A model generated the notes under the pieces. The model did not search any database, was not told the origin of the DNA, and saw nothing but the letters and a program-made list of their open reading frames with translations. From Deltaproteobacteria bacterium (lineage in GTDB: Bacteria > Desulfobacterota > Syntrophia > Syntrophales > Smithellaceae), in assembly GCA_009668925.1 (NCBI GenBank), contig SBEK01000098.1, positions 1-15,109 of the forward strand: a DNA stretch of 15,109 bases. The letters run 5' to 3'. The position numbers were made by a program, and so were the translations under genes. Positions within the stretch are counted from its first letter, which is position 1. Every line of letters starts with the position of its first letter. Shown here piece after piece: positions 13,877 to 15,109 of the stretch.

Positions 13877-15109
13877 ATGTTCGGAATCACGTCATACGGA
13901 GCCTATATTCCCCGCCTGCGCCTGGACAGAATGGCCATTTATCAATCGATGGGCTGGTTCGCTCCGGCGCTTATCAGTGTGGCCCAGGGCGAACGTTCTA
14001 TGTGCAATCACGACGAAGACAGTCTGACGATGGCTGTCGCCGCTTCCCTGGATTGTCTGATTGGAAAAGACAAAACAAAAATAGACGCAGGGTACTTCTG
14101 CTCCACGAGCCTGCCTTTCCTCGACCGCCAGAACGCCGGCATCCTGGCCACGGCTCTGAATCTGCAAAACAACATCAACACGGCGGATTTCACCGCTTCC
14201 CAGAGGGCGGGAACGACCGGCCTGCTGACCGCCCTGGATGTCGTCACATCGGGAAGCCGCAAATCCATCCTGGTGGCCGCGTCCGACAAGCGGCAGACCC
14301 GTCCGGCCGGTTTTTACGAGATGTGGTTCGGCGACGGCGCGGCGTCCATCCTGGTCGGCGACGAAGACGTTGTGGCCGAGTTCCGGGGGTCCTATTCCCT
14401 GACCTACGATTTCGTGGATCACTACCGGGGATCCCAATCCGAATTCGACTACACTTGGGAAGAGAGATGGGTCCGGGAAGAAGGCTATTCCAAGATCATT
14501 CCCGAGGCGGTGAACGGCCTATTCCAGAAATTGAACATTACGATGAACGATGTGCAAAAACTCGTTTTTCCGTGTTTGTTCAAAGCGGAACACCGGGCGG
14601 TCGGAAAAAAGCTGGGGGCCGCTCCGGAAAAACTGGCCGATACGCTGCACGAGGTCACCGGAGAAACCGGCGCCGCGCATGCGCTTTTGATGCTGGTCGG
14701 AGCGCTCGAATCGGCAAAGCCGGGAGACGGCATCCTGTTGGCCGGCTTTGGCCAGGGGTGTGACGCCCTCTATTTCAAGGTCACGGAGAATATCGGCAAA
14801 CTGGCCGAGCGTGCGGGGCTCAGGGGATCGCTGGCCAACAGGAAGACCACGGACAATTACATGAAGTTCCTGAAATTCCGGGACCTGATCAATCCGGAGA
14901 TGGGAATCCGGGCGGAAGCACCCACGCAGACGGCTATGACGTCCCTGTGGCGGAACCGGAAAATGATTCTCGGCTTTGTCGGCGGAAAATGCCGGGATTG
15001 CCAAACGCCCCAGTATCCCCGGGCCGATCTTTGTGTGAATCCGGCCTGCGGTCACCTGGGAACACAAGACGACCATGAATTCGCCGGCATCAAGGCCCGG
15101 GTCCGCTCG
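13877..15109 (+). CDS. HMG-CoA synthase-like protein with DUF35 zinc/OB domain (3' partial)
   Basis: The frame starts at ATG 13877 after a perfect AAGGAGGT (13863-13870) and is still open at the window end (411 residues seen). Residues 1 to about 350 have the thiolase/HMG-CoA synthase fold: MFGITSYGAYIPRLRLDR, FTASQRAGTTGLLTALDVV, WFGDGAASILVG, ETGAAHALLMLVGALES and GILLAGFGQGCDALYF. The C-terminal part begins a DUF35 acyl-CoA-associated domain with a zinc ribbon (Cys372, Cys375, Cys386, Cys391). By eye, positions used for catalysis in HMG-CoA synthase read Ser78 (for Glu), Gln109 (for Cys) and Pro232 (for His), so classical condensation seems unlikely. It may act as a partner subunit for a thiolase encoded downstream, as in thiolase-DUF35 complexes. 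That last point is inference. Confidence 0.85.
   Translation, partial: MFGITSYGAYIPRLRLDRMAIYQSMGWFAPALISVAQGERSMCNHDEDSLTMAVAASLDCLIGKDKTKIDAGYFCSTSLPFLDRQNAGILATALNLQNNINTADFTASQRAGTTGLLTALDVVTSGSRKSILVAASDKRQTRPAGFYEMWFGDGAASILVGDEDVVAEFRGSYSLTYDFVDHYRGSQSEFDYTWEERWVREEGYSKIIPEAVNGLFQKLNITMNDVQKLVFPCLFKAEHRAVGKKLGAAPEKLADTLHEVTGETGAAHALLMLVGALESAKPGDGILLAGFGQGCDALYFKVTENIGKLAERAGLRGSLANRKTTDNYMKFLKFRDLINPEMGIRAEAPTQTAMTSLWRNRKMILGFVGGKCRDCQTPQYPRADLCVNPACGHLGTQDDHEFAGIKARVRS

Noticed and set aside
12472..13890. A 472-codon minus-strand frame, longer than the SDR gene it opposes
   Set aside because: It is antisense to a gene with full SDR and SCP2 motifs. Its translation shows no family features, and the frame arises from GC-rich codon bias.
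13892..14437. A 181-codon minus-strand frame at the start of the HMG-CoA-synthase-like gene
   Set aside because: It is antisense to a well-supported gene with a perfect ribosome binding site; no motif was recognised.
14002..14763. A 253-codon plus-strand frame rich in Arg and Gly
   Set aside because: It overlaps the HMG-CoA-synthase-like gene in another frame. The Arg-rich composition is typical of a shadow frame in GC-rich coding DNA.
1..15109. CRISPR arrays, tRNA or rRNA genes, insertion sequences
   Set aside because: No spaced long direct repeats, no cloverleaf or rRNA sequence and no transposase-like frame were seen on either strand.

Overview
The window looks like a chromosomal segment of a Gram-negative bacterium. 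I infer a deltaproteobacterial (Desulfobacterota, possibly Syntrophales-like) host. The basis is the gene order, an outer-membrane barrel gene, and an acyl-CoA-type gene cluster with a DUF35 domain; no marker here fixes the species.

Region 1 (1-4950) is the distal end of the spc/alpha ribosomal operons: secY (5' end cut off by the window), map, infA, rpmJ, rpsM, rpsK, rpsD, rpoA and rplQ. All are on the + strand, closely spaced, and end at a clear intrinsic terminator (4921-4950). adk, often found between secY and map, is absent. L36 and S4 are both the cysteine-containing (zinc) forms.

Region 2 (about 5030-10400) looks like a phosphate-response island. It contains a truncated chemoreceptor-like sensor, a PiT-family phosphate transporter, an outer-membrane porin, a small stand-alone EF-Tu-domain-2-like protein with a near-consensus promoter, and a PhoB-type response regulator with no adjacent kinase. 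Direct repeats with an 11-bp period resembling Pho boxes lie before the sensor/pit pair and before the porin. The first set coincides with a 17-codon relict that reads like a response-regulator N-terminus. Beyond phoB, on the - strand, is a degraded 59-codon C-terminus of a second porin with its own intrinsic terminator. The inferred theme is phosphate entry through the porin, inner-membrane uptake by Pit, and PhoB control.

Region 3 (about 10500-12250) carries two - strand genes: a TetR-family regulator preceded by a perfect 12-bp inverted repeat, and a 110-residue cysteine-motif protein of unknown function. A roughly 730-bp gene-free stretch follows. It holds palindromes and a striking array of 13-bp repeats (one inverted, about 2.6 direct copies) just downstream of a consensus -35 element.

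Region 4 (12532-15109, visibly more GC-rich) starts a + strand operon. It encodes an SDR dehydrogenase fused to an SCP2 sterol-carrier domain, then an HMG-CoA-synthase-fold protein fused to a DUF35 zinc-ribbon/OB domain, cut off by the window end. The usual HMG-CoA synthase Glu, Cys and His all appear to be replaced. The TetR gene and the repeat array suggest substrate-responsive control of a CoA-thioester pathway, but the substrate cannot be read from the sequence.
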